Part shown: positions 22,401 to 34,400 of the stretch, in pieces | How the letters are laid out: every line of letters starts with the position of its first letter | Position numbering within the stretch: position 1 is the first letter of the stretch | Source: Cryptomeria japonica | Lineage: Eukaryota > Streptophyta > Pinopsida > Cupressales > Cupressaceae | Direction of reading: 5' to 3' | Length of the DNA stretch: 64,000 nt | Assembly (NCBI RefSeq): GCF_030272615.1 | Contig: NC_081414.1 | Coordinates: 231,511,733 to 231,575,732 of the forward strand | Made by a program: the position numbers and the translations under genes | The notes under the pieces: generated by a model | Told to the model about the DNA's origin: nothing | Seen by the model: only the letters and a program-made list of their open reading frames with translations | The model's database searches: none

Positions 22401-25400
22401 ACATATCCTTGGCAGCCTACAGGATCATCCAGTCGAGTCAAATTTGCCAGCGGTCTACACTTTGACCAAGAGCTATGTCAAAAAGAAGCAGATGGAGGAG
22501 CTATTAAAATGTCAATAGAAGCAGGCGAGCCGAATCTCAAACCGTACTCGAACCCTGAACCCGAACCGTATTTAGGCAATATGGTGGCCTATATAGCTGA
22601 ACCGAATAACTTAGGACTCATCACAAACACCTCCAATGACAACATCTCTAGTATTGTCTTTTAAAACTCCATTGCTTACCCTCTCGAGTGAATAACTTAA
22701 AGCACACAAATAAAACACATAATGCAAAATAATAATGCCATAGATATAAAATGCAATATAAGAGATGTTATTACATTCATAGTCATTCTTTTCCACAAGT
22801 TACATTCGGAAGTATATAAAGATGCCGAGGGGGTGCGAGCGCCAACCGTCGCACTGCAACTGCCACCCCTTGATTGCCAACTAACCAACACAATTACAAC
22901 TTAATTAACTAGTTTTATTTTCGTGTACAATATTGCCGCCAACATCATCCCCCCCAAAAGAAAAGAAGTCGTCTCCGGACGACTTAATACAAAATAGAAA
23001 TGACATTAAACAAAACTGCTAACGCCAGTCGAGCCTGGAACCCATACACCTGCTGCATCCCCGCCCGAAAACCCTTTTCTGCTACCATCCAATGCTCAAG
23101 TGCGGATTTCACCATTATTGCTTCCTTCGACATCACCATCCTCCTGTGCCTAAACCAAACTTGTCTGCAAAACACGCTTTTCAATCTCAGCCTCCACCAA
23201 CTGCTACTCAAATGAGACTGTCTCCCTAGCCAATTTGTCCTCGATAGCCATCCACGCTGCCCTCTCGTCATCCAACTCCTGGGTACGCTGAGCTATGTCT
23301 CACGCTAGTACTGCCTCCAACCTGGTGGTCAACTCCTCCCGAGCCCTCTCTGCATCCACCAAGGCAACCTCACGTCCAGCCGAGACATACTCCAAGTTCC
23401 TCAAGCGTACCATTCCTACCTGGAGGTGGCCACAACCCTCTAGCACAAAGGCTAGGAGACACCTCAAATCCTCCATCACACTCCCCAAAGGGTAAAAATT
23501 GAACTGAATAACTCCCTAGCGTCATACAACTGCGCGAACCTGCAATGCCTTCCCTCAACAATGCTTAGCTTCAGGCTTCCTTCTCACAGTACGGACAACC
23601 ACAACACTTACTGTGACATCTCTAATGCCCTTCGCCCAACTCCAACAAGTGTACTGTAGCTCAAAAATAAACTGGGGGTCTGGGGGCAATGCCCCAGCGG
23701 GGTCGAGGGGCAACAACCTCCCCGTACGGTCAACAACCTCCTTACTGTACAGACACACCTCCAGCGTACGGACACTTCCTGTGCGGTCAATATCCCTCCA
23801 CCGTACGGCTGTGTATTTTTTATTTTTTTTCCGTAAGCCTTTTTTTTCTTCCTTTGCGTGGGCTGCGTGGTGCGGGACTGTTTCGGGTTGTGCGACGGTG
23901 TGCGGCACTGCGTGGGGCTTTGTAGTTGCAGGTGCCACCGCACGACGGTGGTTACCACCGCCGGTGGTCCAACGCACGGTGGTCACCGTCGGTGTTACCA
24001 CAGCATGGTGGTCGTCGTCGGTGTTACCACCGTCGGTGGCCCACCGCACGGTGGTCACCGCCGGTGGTCCCACCATACGGAGGTCCTGCCGTACGGTGGT
24101 TCCATTTTTTTCTAAATTTTCTTTCAATTTTTTTTTTTTTTAAATTTTTTTCAATTTTTTTTACCATACAGTCACTTGTCGTATGACCGTATGGTTTTTT
24201 TTTTTTTCATCTCCTAATTTAGTTGTCTAGAGAGTCGTTGGCTCGAGTCCCCTGTCTCTGGGATCGCCCTTCATCCCTCTCGGTTTTCCTCGCCCGAGAG
24301 TCTCCTGCTATGGTCCTGTGCCTCTTGAGTCACCTGCCTGGCCTCTCGAGTCCCCTTCCATCCTCTCGGGTGTCCGTCCGGGCCTCTCAAGTCCCCTACG
24401 CGCTTCGCGTGGTAGGGTTTCAATTTGGGCCCATTGGTGGCCAATCTATTTTCAATGGCCATACGAAGACCTGGAACCACAAATTCTATAGGGACCGCGG
24501 TCTCCTTCCCGTACATAAGAAGAAGAAGAATAATAAAGATTTTGAAAGTTGTGGCCTTCCACACAAGGTTCCAATCGTTGCCGACACAATTGATCTTCGG
24601 ATTATCTACATCACCGAGGTTTGGGGCATCTCCCTTCCAATATTCTATGTATTCTGGCAAGTACACCTCCTCTATTACTTGCTCTGGTTCCTCTACTTCG
24701 AGCCTGTAGCTCTGGAACATTTCATAATCCTCCATCTGCCAGTGGAAGAGCCCGTTCAATGACCCTGTCTCATCCTCGGAGCATTCTCCTAGTTTGAGAA
24801 TCCCTTCGTCGTTGGGCTCCCTGTAGCCCCGTCCTTTGTCCCTCGGGTAGCCTTTTCCTTCACCCTCCGATTCCGAAGATGATGTCAGTTCCTCGCCAAC
24901 AACCTGGGTCCTCAGATCAATGGTGTACTTCTGCCCCCCTTTCTCCATAGAAAGGGTGTTCTTTTTCCAGTCGCGGTTCACCTTTGCTATAACCAACCAC
25001 CCTCTACCTAAGATGGCATCGTACCCCTTCTTCTTGAGTGGGATTACCACAAAATCTAGTATGAAAGGTTGTGTGCCGATGGTGATCGGCTGGGCCATCA
25101 AGGTGCTGAGTGGCTTGAGGCTGTGCTGGTCTGCACCTACCAAGTTGAACATAGGTGGCCATAGTGTTGGCTTCCCCAGCTTCTTCCACGTATCCTCTGG
25201 CAGTACATTCACCCCCGAACCTCCGTCCAAGATGGTGTCTTTGAGGATAGCCCCAAGAATTCCCATCTCTACTACAGCAGGATGCTGACCACTATTTAAG
25301 GCCAACAACATTGGGTCAGCCGAGGGGCTGATCCGAACTTCCGCCCGTGTGGCACGCAAAGGTGCCTGCGCAGTGGTTTGTATGGAATTAAAAATGGCAA

Positions 25401-28400
25401 TTCTTAACTGTGGCACTATTTCTAGAAGGTCCTTTACCCTTATAGGTACTTCCATCTGCAGTACTTGCCCAATGATGTTATTTTCCGCTTCCGTACGAGA
25501 TGATGTACTCGCCACCTCATTGTCCCGTCATTCGACCGTCATCTCACATTCAATATTGGCCTTTGCCTCCCGTAATCTCTCCTTCTCCGTACAGGGGTCG
25601 GGATAAGTGCCCTTTTTCGTTTGGGCGCAGGTGATTGCCAGTACTTCTTTCTCACCAGTCTTCTCAATGTTGAGGAGATTAACCCCTACCTGTGGGCAAT
25701 TTGCGTCCTCATGGTCGCCTGGCCCACACCAACGGCAGAGGTGCTGAGGGGTGGCTTCCTTCGTGCAATCACAGGCGACGTGCCCCCACTGATTACACGC
25801 CCTACATTGGATAATTGGCCGACCCTTGGCGTCATACTGGATACGGCTTCTGTTATTGTTATTGCTGCTATTCCTTCTGTCGCCGCGTCTGTTGTCCCAG
25901 TAACCTCCAAATGATGCCATTGTGTTGGTTTGTTGGGTCGTACCCGCTGGTGCGGATGTTGTGGCCTGCTCCGTGAACAACACTTGGCTCATTTGCGTAC
26001 TTCGGGTTTTCATGTTGTATGGGCACTCCTTGGTGGAGTGTCCCATCACTTGGCAAATCTCGCAGAATGCCTTCTTCGGGCAAGTACCCTTCGTGTGCCC
26101 CTCCTCTTTGCACTCAGTGCACCATATGTCCCCTTCGGTCCGACTGGTGCTTCTCATTGTTTTGAATTCCCTCCTCATTTGCTCCATGTCTTTCCGGAGC
26201 GCTTGCACCCGTTTGCTAGCCTCGTTGTCGCTGCTGCTTTCCTATGACGAGTCATCCTCTTCGAACGAGCTATCCTTCTTCTTTTTCTTCGATGTCTTGG
26301 TCTCGCTCTCGAGATCCATAGCTCTATTGTATGCGTCTTCGTACGATGTAGGTGGAATGATTTTCATCTTCTTTTGGAGGGAATGCTTTAGTCCCTCCAC
26401 GAACCATCACTTTTTCAACCCATTTGCTGGTTGATTCTCCATTTTTCCCAATAGTTCCTTCAGCCGCCGACTATAGGCTCGGACAGTCTCGTTCTTGTTC
26501 TACTTCGTTCCATAGATCTTAGTGACTATTTTGTTGTCATCTCTCACGAGGCGGAACTCTATCCCAAACTACTCCTTCAGGTCGGGCCATGTGCCGACTC
26601 TGACCTTATCCATGTCTGAGTACCAGTCTATGGCCACTCCCCTTAAAGTTGTTGGGAACTGTGTTACCCATTCATTTTGGTCGGTAACACCATTCGCTGA
26701 CCATATGGTTTCGCACGTTCGACAATGGCGGACGGGATCTTCCTTCCCGTAGCCATTGAACTTCGGCAGTTTCTGTTTACTGGCCATCCCACCGCTCGGT
26801 CTCGCTCCTCTGGTGCCTTGTGTGCTTGTACCTAGTGATCCTCCGCCTCCGCCTCCTGCACCTGACCCTCCACTCGTGGGTCCTCCGGAGAAGGTTGTTG
26901 ACCCCGAACCGAACAAATTGCCTCTCGTATGGTACTCTTATGCTCCCTCGGCACCGTTGGTCGTACCGTCACCTTCAGTCGTCTCCCTCCGGTTGTCCTC
27001 CAAAAAGGACAAATTCTTTACTAGGTCTCTAGTAGCGTCGATCAAGTTTAGATTTCGCCTTGTTTGCTCCATCAACTCTTCGCGACTTCTTACCCTACGA
27101 TGGTCGTATTCAAGCGAACTGTAGAGGTCGCCTTCGACACCCTCCGTGACTCATAGGTTCCCTTCGGGCAACCCTACGACAATGTAGAGAGTGTACTTCT
27201 CTCCGTCTATCTCTGCCTCCGTGACACCTCCTAGGTTCCCTTCGAGCAACCCCTCGGTCAGTCGTCCCTCGGCAAGCTGCCTTAGCCTATGCCTTCATTC
27301 TACTTGCTGCTCCAGAATCAAGGCCCTCTGCGCGGCCTCCCACTCGTCCGTTTTTGCCTTTTTTTTCTATCTTTATTTAATATATTGGGCATAAATCACT
27401 TCCGTACATAGCAAGCACACGCCATGTACACAAAAAAAAAACTTCTATTATTTTTCCTTTCGGCCACAATTTATCTCAACATTGTGTCGGGATTATTAAA
27501 GGGTTCAATTTCCCCTTTGCCTCTTGCTATCACGCTCTGCGTCCCACGACGATTGTTCCGTTTGCGCGTCGTCGGCCTCTGGGTTCATCTCACCGATGGG
27601 TAGGCCCATCGTGTCTGTGCGCCATCCGCGTTTTCTGTTCCCGAGTACATCTAGGCAATGGCGCCAAATGTTTACCCTCTCGGGTGAATAACTTAAAGCA
27701 CACAAATAAAACACATAATGCAAAATAATAATGCCATAGATATCAGATGCAATATAAGAGATGTTATTACATTCATAGTCGTTCTTTTCCACAAGTTACA
27801 TTCGGAAGTATATAAAGATGCCGAGGGGGTGCGAGCGCCAACCGTCGCACCGCAACTGCCACCCCTCGGTTGCCAACTAACCAACACAATTACAACTTAA
27901 TTAACTAGTTCTATTTCCATGTACAATATTGCCACCAACATCCATCAACATTAATTTTTAACCAACCCCACAAGAGGACATTCCCAATTAATAAGTTGAC
28001 CTTCTTGAGGATTATCATTGGACAATGTAGAAGAGAGAGAAACCACATGAATACCAAGTCTCATCTGAGCTCTAAAATTCCCACCAATAATTTGCTACAT
28101 AATCTTGAATACAAACTTTGGCAAGTTTCTTTCAAGCTGGTCATAATCTACTACAAGCCTGACTAATATGCCTACCGATTAAAAAAAATTAAATGCATTC
28201 CCACCAAATATTCCAACATATCAAACTATGACCAATATCATGAAAAAAAATAAGCGCTTTTAACTTCAAAAGGGATCATGGCTAATTCACAAGAGAATCC
28301 AAAATAGATACTTAACTAATACATGAAATTCCTAACAAATCACACCATAAATGACAAAGGAAAGTGACAAAGAGATAGGTTAAAAGATGTCAACCATTCT

Positions 28401-31400
28401 CTTCATCTTGAGGGCAAATGATACATTTATCCGAACCAACAAACCCACCTTTCCTAATATTATCATAACTAAGAAATTTATCTAAAGTTGCACACCGCAT
28501 GAAAGCAGTAACCTTTGGCCAACATTTAGGATGGTAGGCCCTTTTCCAAAGCTTACAGCTCTAAACTTCAAGGTTTTCAGCCAAAAGAATTTTATTTCAT
28601 AGTTATTTTGCACTGAGTAAGTCCTAAAACCTTTCAAACCCCATCAAAGGATGTCTAAATGACTATCCAAAGTGACCTTCTGAGATGCTTAAATATGAGC
28701 TAATTGGTCAATAAGATGAGCGAATTGTTCAACTGACCAAATTTCTTTAAGTTTCCATTTCCAAATCCTTACCCCATCCTACATGACTTCATCTTGAATA
28801 TCAAAAACATAACTCCAACAACTTCAACACATTTTTATTTTAATTCATGGAGATCAAGGAATCCACACAAAGACAGCTATGCTGGTTGCAAGCATCATGC
28901 CAAAAAAAAGCAAGGTCACCTTTCCCTAAAATTTAGGAAAGTTTAGTTTTGATCATATTACTACCCAACTTGATTGTTTTCCAAATCTAAGAACCCTACC
29001 AAGGGTTAGCATCTTAGGAATTAAATAATGATTCTCCTAATTTAAGTGCTTGAGCTTAAGAATTCTCTCCCATAAAGCATGTTCCTCCACACACCATCTC
29101 CAATATAATTTGGTAGCAAGAGCTATATGGTGAGGGAAGATCTCATACCTAAACTTTCTGTCTCTTTAGGTTGAGAAATTTTATCCCAGTTAACCAAATG
29201 TGAATTCCTTTTTTTTGAACTTCATTCACAAAGAAACTTTTTCATCCTTTGGTCTAAATCATGAAGGGTGCCTCTTGGAGCTGCAAGAGTTATGAATCTA
29301 TTAACCGAAAGAGCTTGAATCACAATTTTAACAACTATATAGCCAGCCAAAGAGAGGTATATATGTGTCCAATGATTGATATTATTCTGTACAAAATCCA
29401 ACACAACATCTCAATCTTTTTTCCAAAAGCAAGTATGAGAAATAAGGATACCCACACATTTGAAAGGAGAAGAAGCAACCTGAAAATGAAGACTATTAAT
29501 TATCTAATCCTGAAGATAAGAGTCAATGTGGAAGGAGAAAACCAGATATTTGAGTTGATTCAAGAGTTGACTAGATGCACTAACATAAATTTCAAAAGCT
29601 CACCTAAGATCAATAGCTTACTCAAGAATAGAATTGCTCATCAAATAACTACAATCCACAAACTAGAGATAAATGGACCCATTACTTACAAAATGCGAAA
29701 CCCAGAAACAGTGCCAATACACTTTAGGTGCTTCAAAAACCTACCAAGTCCGGCCAAAAGTAGAAAGAGATTGGGAAAGAGTGGATCTTCCTACACAAGC
29801 CTATTTCAAAATAATAAGTAGAAAAGGAAGAGCCATCTATAAGCAAAGAAAAAATAAGAGGTACAACAATCCATACCATTGAATCTTGCTATTTTAAAAC
29901 CAAAGGCACATAAAAAATATCTTCCAAAGAACTCCAGCAAACCCCATCATAAGCCTTAGAAAGATAAAGATTGATGAACATAAAAACTTTTCTTATTTAC
30001 ATGCATGGAGTGAACAATTTCTTAGACAATGACAATACCATCAAAGATCTGGCTCCTTATACAAACCCCACCTATTTAGGAGAAATGATAGAAGGAAGGA
30101 GTCATTTTAGCTGTTCAGTGACAGTTTTGGAAACAATATTATAGTGTAATGTGCTGAGCTAATATTTTTTGTATTTTGATATATGTTCGATAAAGTGCCA
30201 ACTGATAAAGCACTGTAACATTCCAACTATTTTGTGTACTGTTGCAATTGTTTGACAAAATGACAATAGAGATAACATGCACCAACTGGTGTTGCATTCA
30301 CATGATTATTGTAGGAATAACAATAATTCTTCTACTATGAAATCAGATATTATACTATTCTGAAATCTGACACAAATTGTAAGATACCATCCCTGTTATA
30401 CCTAACTTTTTAATCCAATTTTTCACCTTTTTCTGAACAGGCATGTAATCAAACACTTTGCACACACGTGCATGAAATGTTTCAGATTGCAGATTTGATG
30501 AAGTTTGTTTGCATTAATCTCGTACAACTTTGGTTCTCATAAACTAAAAAGTAGCAGCTGCTCTGTTTGAAAGTAAATGAATAAAAGACTGAATTTTACA
30601 CAATGAATTTGCATGTTGTCAAAACACATTATGCATTTACTAGAGCATATATATTTCTAACCTTATTATTGCATTCATATTCAAGCTGAGAACAATGATA
30701 CATTAGCACATTGACTTCTTGAATGGACAGTAGAATTATCAATCCCTGCATCTGAAGTATTAAGGCATATAACTCATGCCAAGGACAGACTTGCAATTAA
30801 ACACCCCAGAAATATTGTTATATGTTCTGTGCCTTCAGTAATCAGCAACCCAAGGTAAATCGACCCATTTGTACTCAGTAATAACACCTACAACCTGATT
30901 TGGCACCCAGCTGTAGGAGGTATATCACCCAACAATTGAAGGAGCTACTTGTCGCCCAATAGCTCCAATCTCTAACACCGAGTAGGTTAAGTATAGGTTG
31001 TCATTGATGTCAAAGGTGCTGGTCAGTTCTGTCATTGATGTTAGTTATCTGGAAGAGTGTCAGGTATCTAGAAGAGTGCAGATTGGTATACAAAAGAGTG
31101 GGATTGGTGTCAATTATCCAGAAATGTGCAATTACTATCATTGATGACAAAGGAGTTGAGTTGGTGTCAAAGAAGCTCACCATGGAGTCAAACTTGAATA
31201 CGCATGTAATTGTATATCCACAACTATCACAGTCATATCATTCTAGAAGGGCAGTGGCAAACTATAAAGGTATCTCATCTGGATAATGCCTATCTTGTAT
31301 CTATTCCAGTTGTAGAAGGTGATCCGGAAGTGCATGCGGTATGATATTGGGGTCTGTTTCTTAGTGTGTTTACATAGGCAACTTGTTTTGTTTCGCATTT

Positions 31401-34400
31401 AACCGCACTTGAGAGTTATGACATGCGGTTTGAAAGGAGAGCATGTCTACACATGTTGTGTCAGATTTTTAAGTTTCAATTGCTGAGGTTTAGCGGACAG
31501 AAAGTTAGAAGTGACAGAGTGGTTACTGTGTGAGTTGGCTAACTGGGTAAATTGTTTCGGATTGATGTGCTAGAGGTTTGTAACGTGTGCTTACTGGAAA
31601 TAGCATGCGGATGATTGTTGGGACCAGGTAAGTATATGTTGGGTAACACAGCGTGTTATTTCTTTTGGAGTAACATGTGGGCTCTTGGACCTGACCTATT
31701 ACACATTTGGTTAAGGGTCATTCTTGTGGCCGACTTGCAGATGCATTAATCTTGTTCTAAGCTGACATGTGATTGTAATAATCATTGTATCATATATATA
31801 GTGAATCTAGGCTCATTCCTAGGGTGTGTCAATAAAATTATCCGGTATGTGTTATTGATGTGGGGTTGGAGGAATGCAATGTGAGTTGCATCTCAATCAT
31901 TGTGTGGTTTCATCAGAAGATCATACACACTAGGTGAGGAAGTTTTGAAGGTTATTTGGATCAAAAGCAAGCTATGCATATTTAGTCTTTAAGTTCCGCA
32001 ATTCATGTCACTTTCATATTGTTGAGATTGATGTCTCATATGCTGAGTTGGTGCTCAGATCTTGGATTAGGGGATTGGTATCTCCTGTAGGTTGGTGCCT
32101 GCAAATACAATTGGGGATTGGCATCTCTGGTACGTTGGTGTCCACTTCATATTGTAAGTTTTCTATTATTTGTAAGGCTGTGTTAGGGTAGTAGATGCAA
32201 GCAACTATTCTCACCATGCTTTTTCCCTTCACGGTTTCCATGTACATTTGGTGTTCTTATGTCTTGATGTGTGATTGTGTTTACAACTTGCTTACCTGCA
32301 CTAATGATAAAGTAAGATCTGGTAAGTGTTCTAATGATTTGGATGTGAGAGTGATTCTGATGCTTGGATAAGTTATTAATGGTAATTAATGTTGCATAAG
32401 TTTGGAATTAGCATATACTAATTCACCGGCACCCCCTCTCCCCCACCTCTCAGTATATCTGTGTGCCCTACAATACCCAATGACCAGATTTTGGGTGCTC
32501 ATCTGCAACAAAATCACATCCTTTTGTCTCCAGCAACCAATAGATCCAACGCCTATTTTTTAATGTCATTATTTGCAAAATAAATTCACAACTTGCCTCC
32601 TAACTCTCATGCCAACACCGGGCAAGTTCCAACTTCCACGCCAACAATAAAACCTTCCCCAAACTCATGCTGCAATACACATGAATTCGCCCAACAAGGA
32701 TAAATCTTCCCAAACCAAGATTCACACCAAGCATGAAGGAATAAATACCAACCAAGATGAGGGTTTGTGCCAGCAAAACATATGAGGAAAATCACAGCTT
32801 CCAACAAATAATCTCACACCAAGATATTAGTATTAATCAGTGTAGCATTAATTGTCTGGGGAATTAATCGGCAAAATTACAGTATAAGATTTTTTGAAAA
32901 AATCGGCGAAAAATCGGATGTTTAAAAAAATGTAAAAAATTACAGAAAATTAGTGAAAAACTACTCTCTTTTTTTAAATTTTAAGGGCATTTCCATAGCA
33001 TAGAGATATTGTAACCAAATAAAATAGAAACTTCAACATATGAATTGTAGAATATAGATTTTCATTGTTTATATTCATGTACAATAATATTAAATTCATA
33101 CAAATATTTCAAATTAAATTATACAGTTTTTTTCTATTTATATTTAGTATTTACTTATCCATTTCAAATCAACTTAATTCTCTCTCCCACACACACATAT
33201 ATATTAAGATATATTAATCTAATATTACTGAAATTGCTAATTTAATCAGTACTATTAAATAAATTACTGTAATATTTAATATTACAATAATATTTAATAA
33301 ATTACAGTATACTACAATAATATTATAGTAATATAAAATAAATTACAGTATATTATAATTATATTATAGTAATTTTATCTTAAAAGATTAAATTACTGAT
33401 TTAATATTTTAAGATAAATTATTGTACTTATTTAATATTATTGTAAATTTATTTAATATTGCAAGATCTATTAAAATCAGTAATCAATTTTAAAATATAT
33501 TACAATTTAAAAAATAACAATATATTAAAGAAACTACTGATTTTAAATAATTTATATTAAAAAAAAAATTTACTAATTTTTTTTAAATAATTAAATAATT
33601 ATAATAAAATAAATTATAAATAAATGTAAACCAGTAATACATGTTAAAATATATTATGATTTAAAAAATTACAATATATTAAAAAAATTATTGATACTAA
33701 ACAATCTATATTAAAAAAATTAAACTTTACATTAAAAATTTCTTAAATTATTAAATAATTATAATATAATAAATAACATATTATGATCGATCAAAAATTT
33801 TTAGAACATCTAGAAAAATTAAAAAATCTAAACATTCAAAAAAATGCATTCACCTACAAACAAACATTCTGAAAAAATTTCAATAATTTCGCCCGTTTTC
33901 GTCGACTGGGGAGAGTTCACCCATCTGTTCATTCCCAACTCGTTGAATGGTCTGTATACAATGGAATTGAGGGTCGCTGGATTTAAGTCGTCGCTCGCAC
34001 TCATTCCCGTCGAGTCGCAGATTTGATCTGCTTTTTGCTGCTGTAATGGGTGTTACCCCTGCAAGTGACCTCATCTTCAACAATTTCGCAACATTTTATT
34101 CAAGTTTTTGCACGTTTTAGGTTTTCCTTATCAAATCGGGTTTTAAATGGGTTTTAATCGTGATTTTTTTTGGCGATTTCAATGAAAAAATTGTTGACCA
34201 TGGTTGACCGATTTTTGCCAATTTTTTGGGGGAAAAAATTGGGCATCTCCCTGACTCACAATTAATCGCATATAATCAAGTTTTTTTGCAGATGTTTGCT
34301 TCTTTGGTATTAATCACCCAGAGAGGATTGATCTTTCAACTCAGAAGTGACCCCAACGCCCAGCACTAGGGATGAATGGTATCTAGAAATGAATGTCCCA

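Larger units (their letters stand above)
22673..27940 (-). mobile_element. Ty3/gypsy deletion derivative, 5.27 kb, TSD TCCAT
   Basis: Both LTRs are 272 bp: 5' at 27940-27669 and 3' at 22944-22673 on the minus strand, starting TGTTGG and ending in TTTACC..CA form (the end is mutated in the 3' copy). TSD TCCAT lies at 22668-22672 and 27941-27945. The primer site TTTGGCGCC follows the 5' LTR and a G-rich polypurine tract precedes the 3' LTR. Coding content is gag, protease, then a jump to the extreme C-terminus of integrase: RT, RNase H and the integrase core are deleted. It is therefore non-autonomous by deletion as well as by stops. About eleven differences between the LTRs, counted by eye, give roughly 4 percent divergence, older than copia-2. 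Confidence 0.95.
21780..30115 (-). pseudogene. L1-type LINE ORF2 remnant, split by two later insertions
   Basis: Read 30115 to 21780 on the minus strand. Reverse transcriptase comes first: LSKAYDGVCWSSLEDI near 29965-29915, then the thumb region NHWTHIYLSLAG near 29385-29330. A zinc-binding zf-RVT segment follows (KVTAFMRCATLDKFLSYDN, then CIICPQDEEN, near 28560-28390). An RNase H-like domain starts with GWLKINVDG near 27985-27941, continues at 22672-22616 after the gypsy insertion, and finishes with HTRREGNQVADF near 21890-21838 beyond a DNA transposon. Many stops and frameshifts are present, so it is an old dead copy. Domain order and motifs are those of plant L1 ORF2. ORF1 and the endonuclease were not found. 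The gypsy TSD TCCAT is LINE coding sequence. Confidence 0.85.

Noticed and set aside
23613-24186. Several overlapping plus-strand open frames in the GC-rich gypsy segment
   Set aside because: GC-rich palindromic sequence opens many frames. Only the minus strand is consistent with the element's orientation.
29261-29821. 186-codon plus-strand frame
   Set aside because: It is antisense to the LINE reverse transcriptase, whose motifs are clear on the minus strand.
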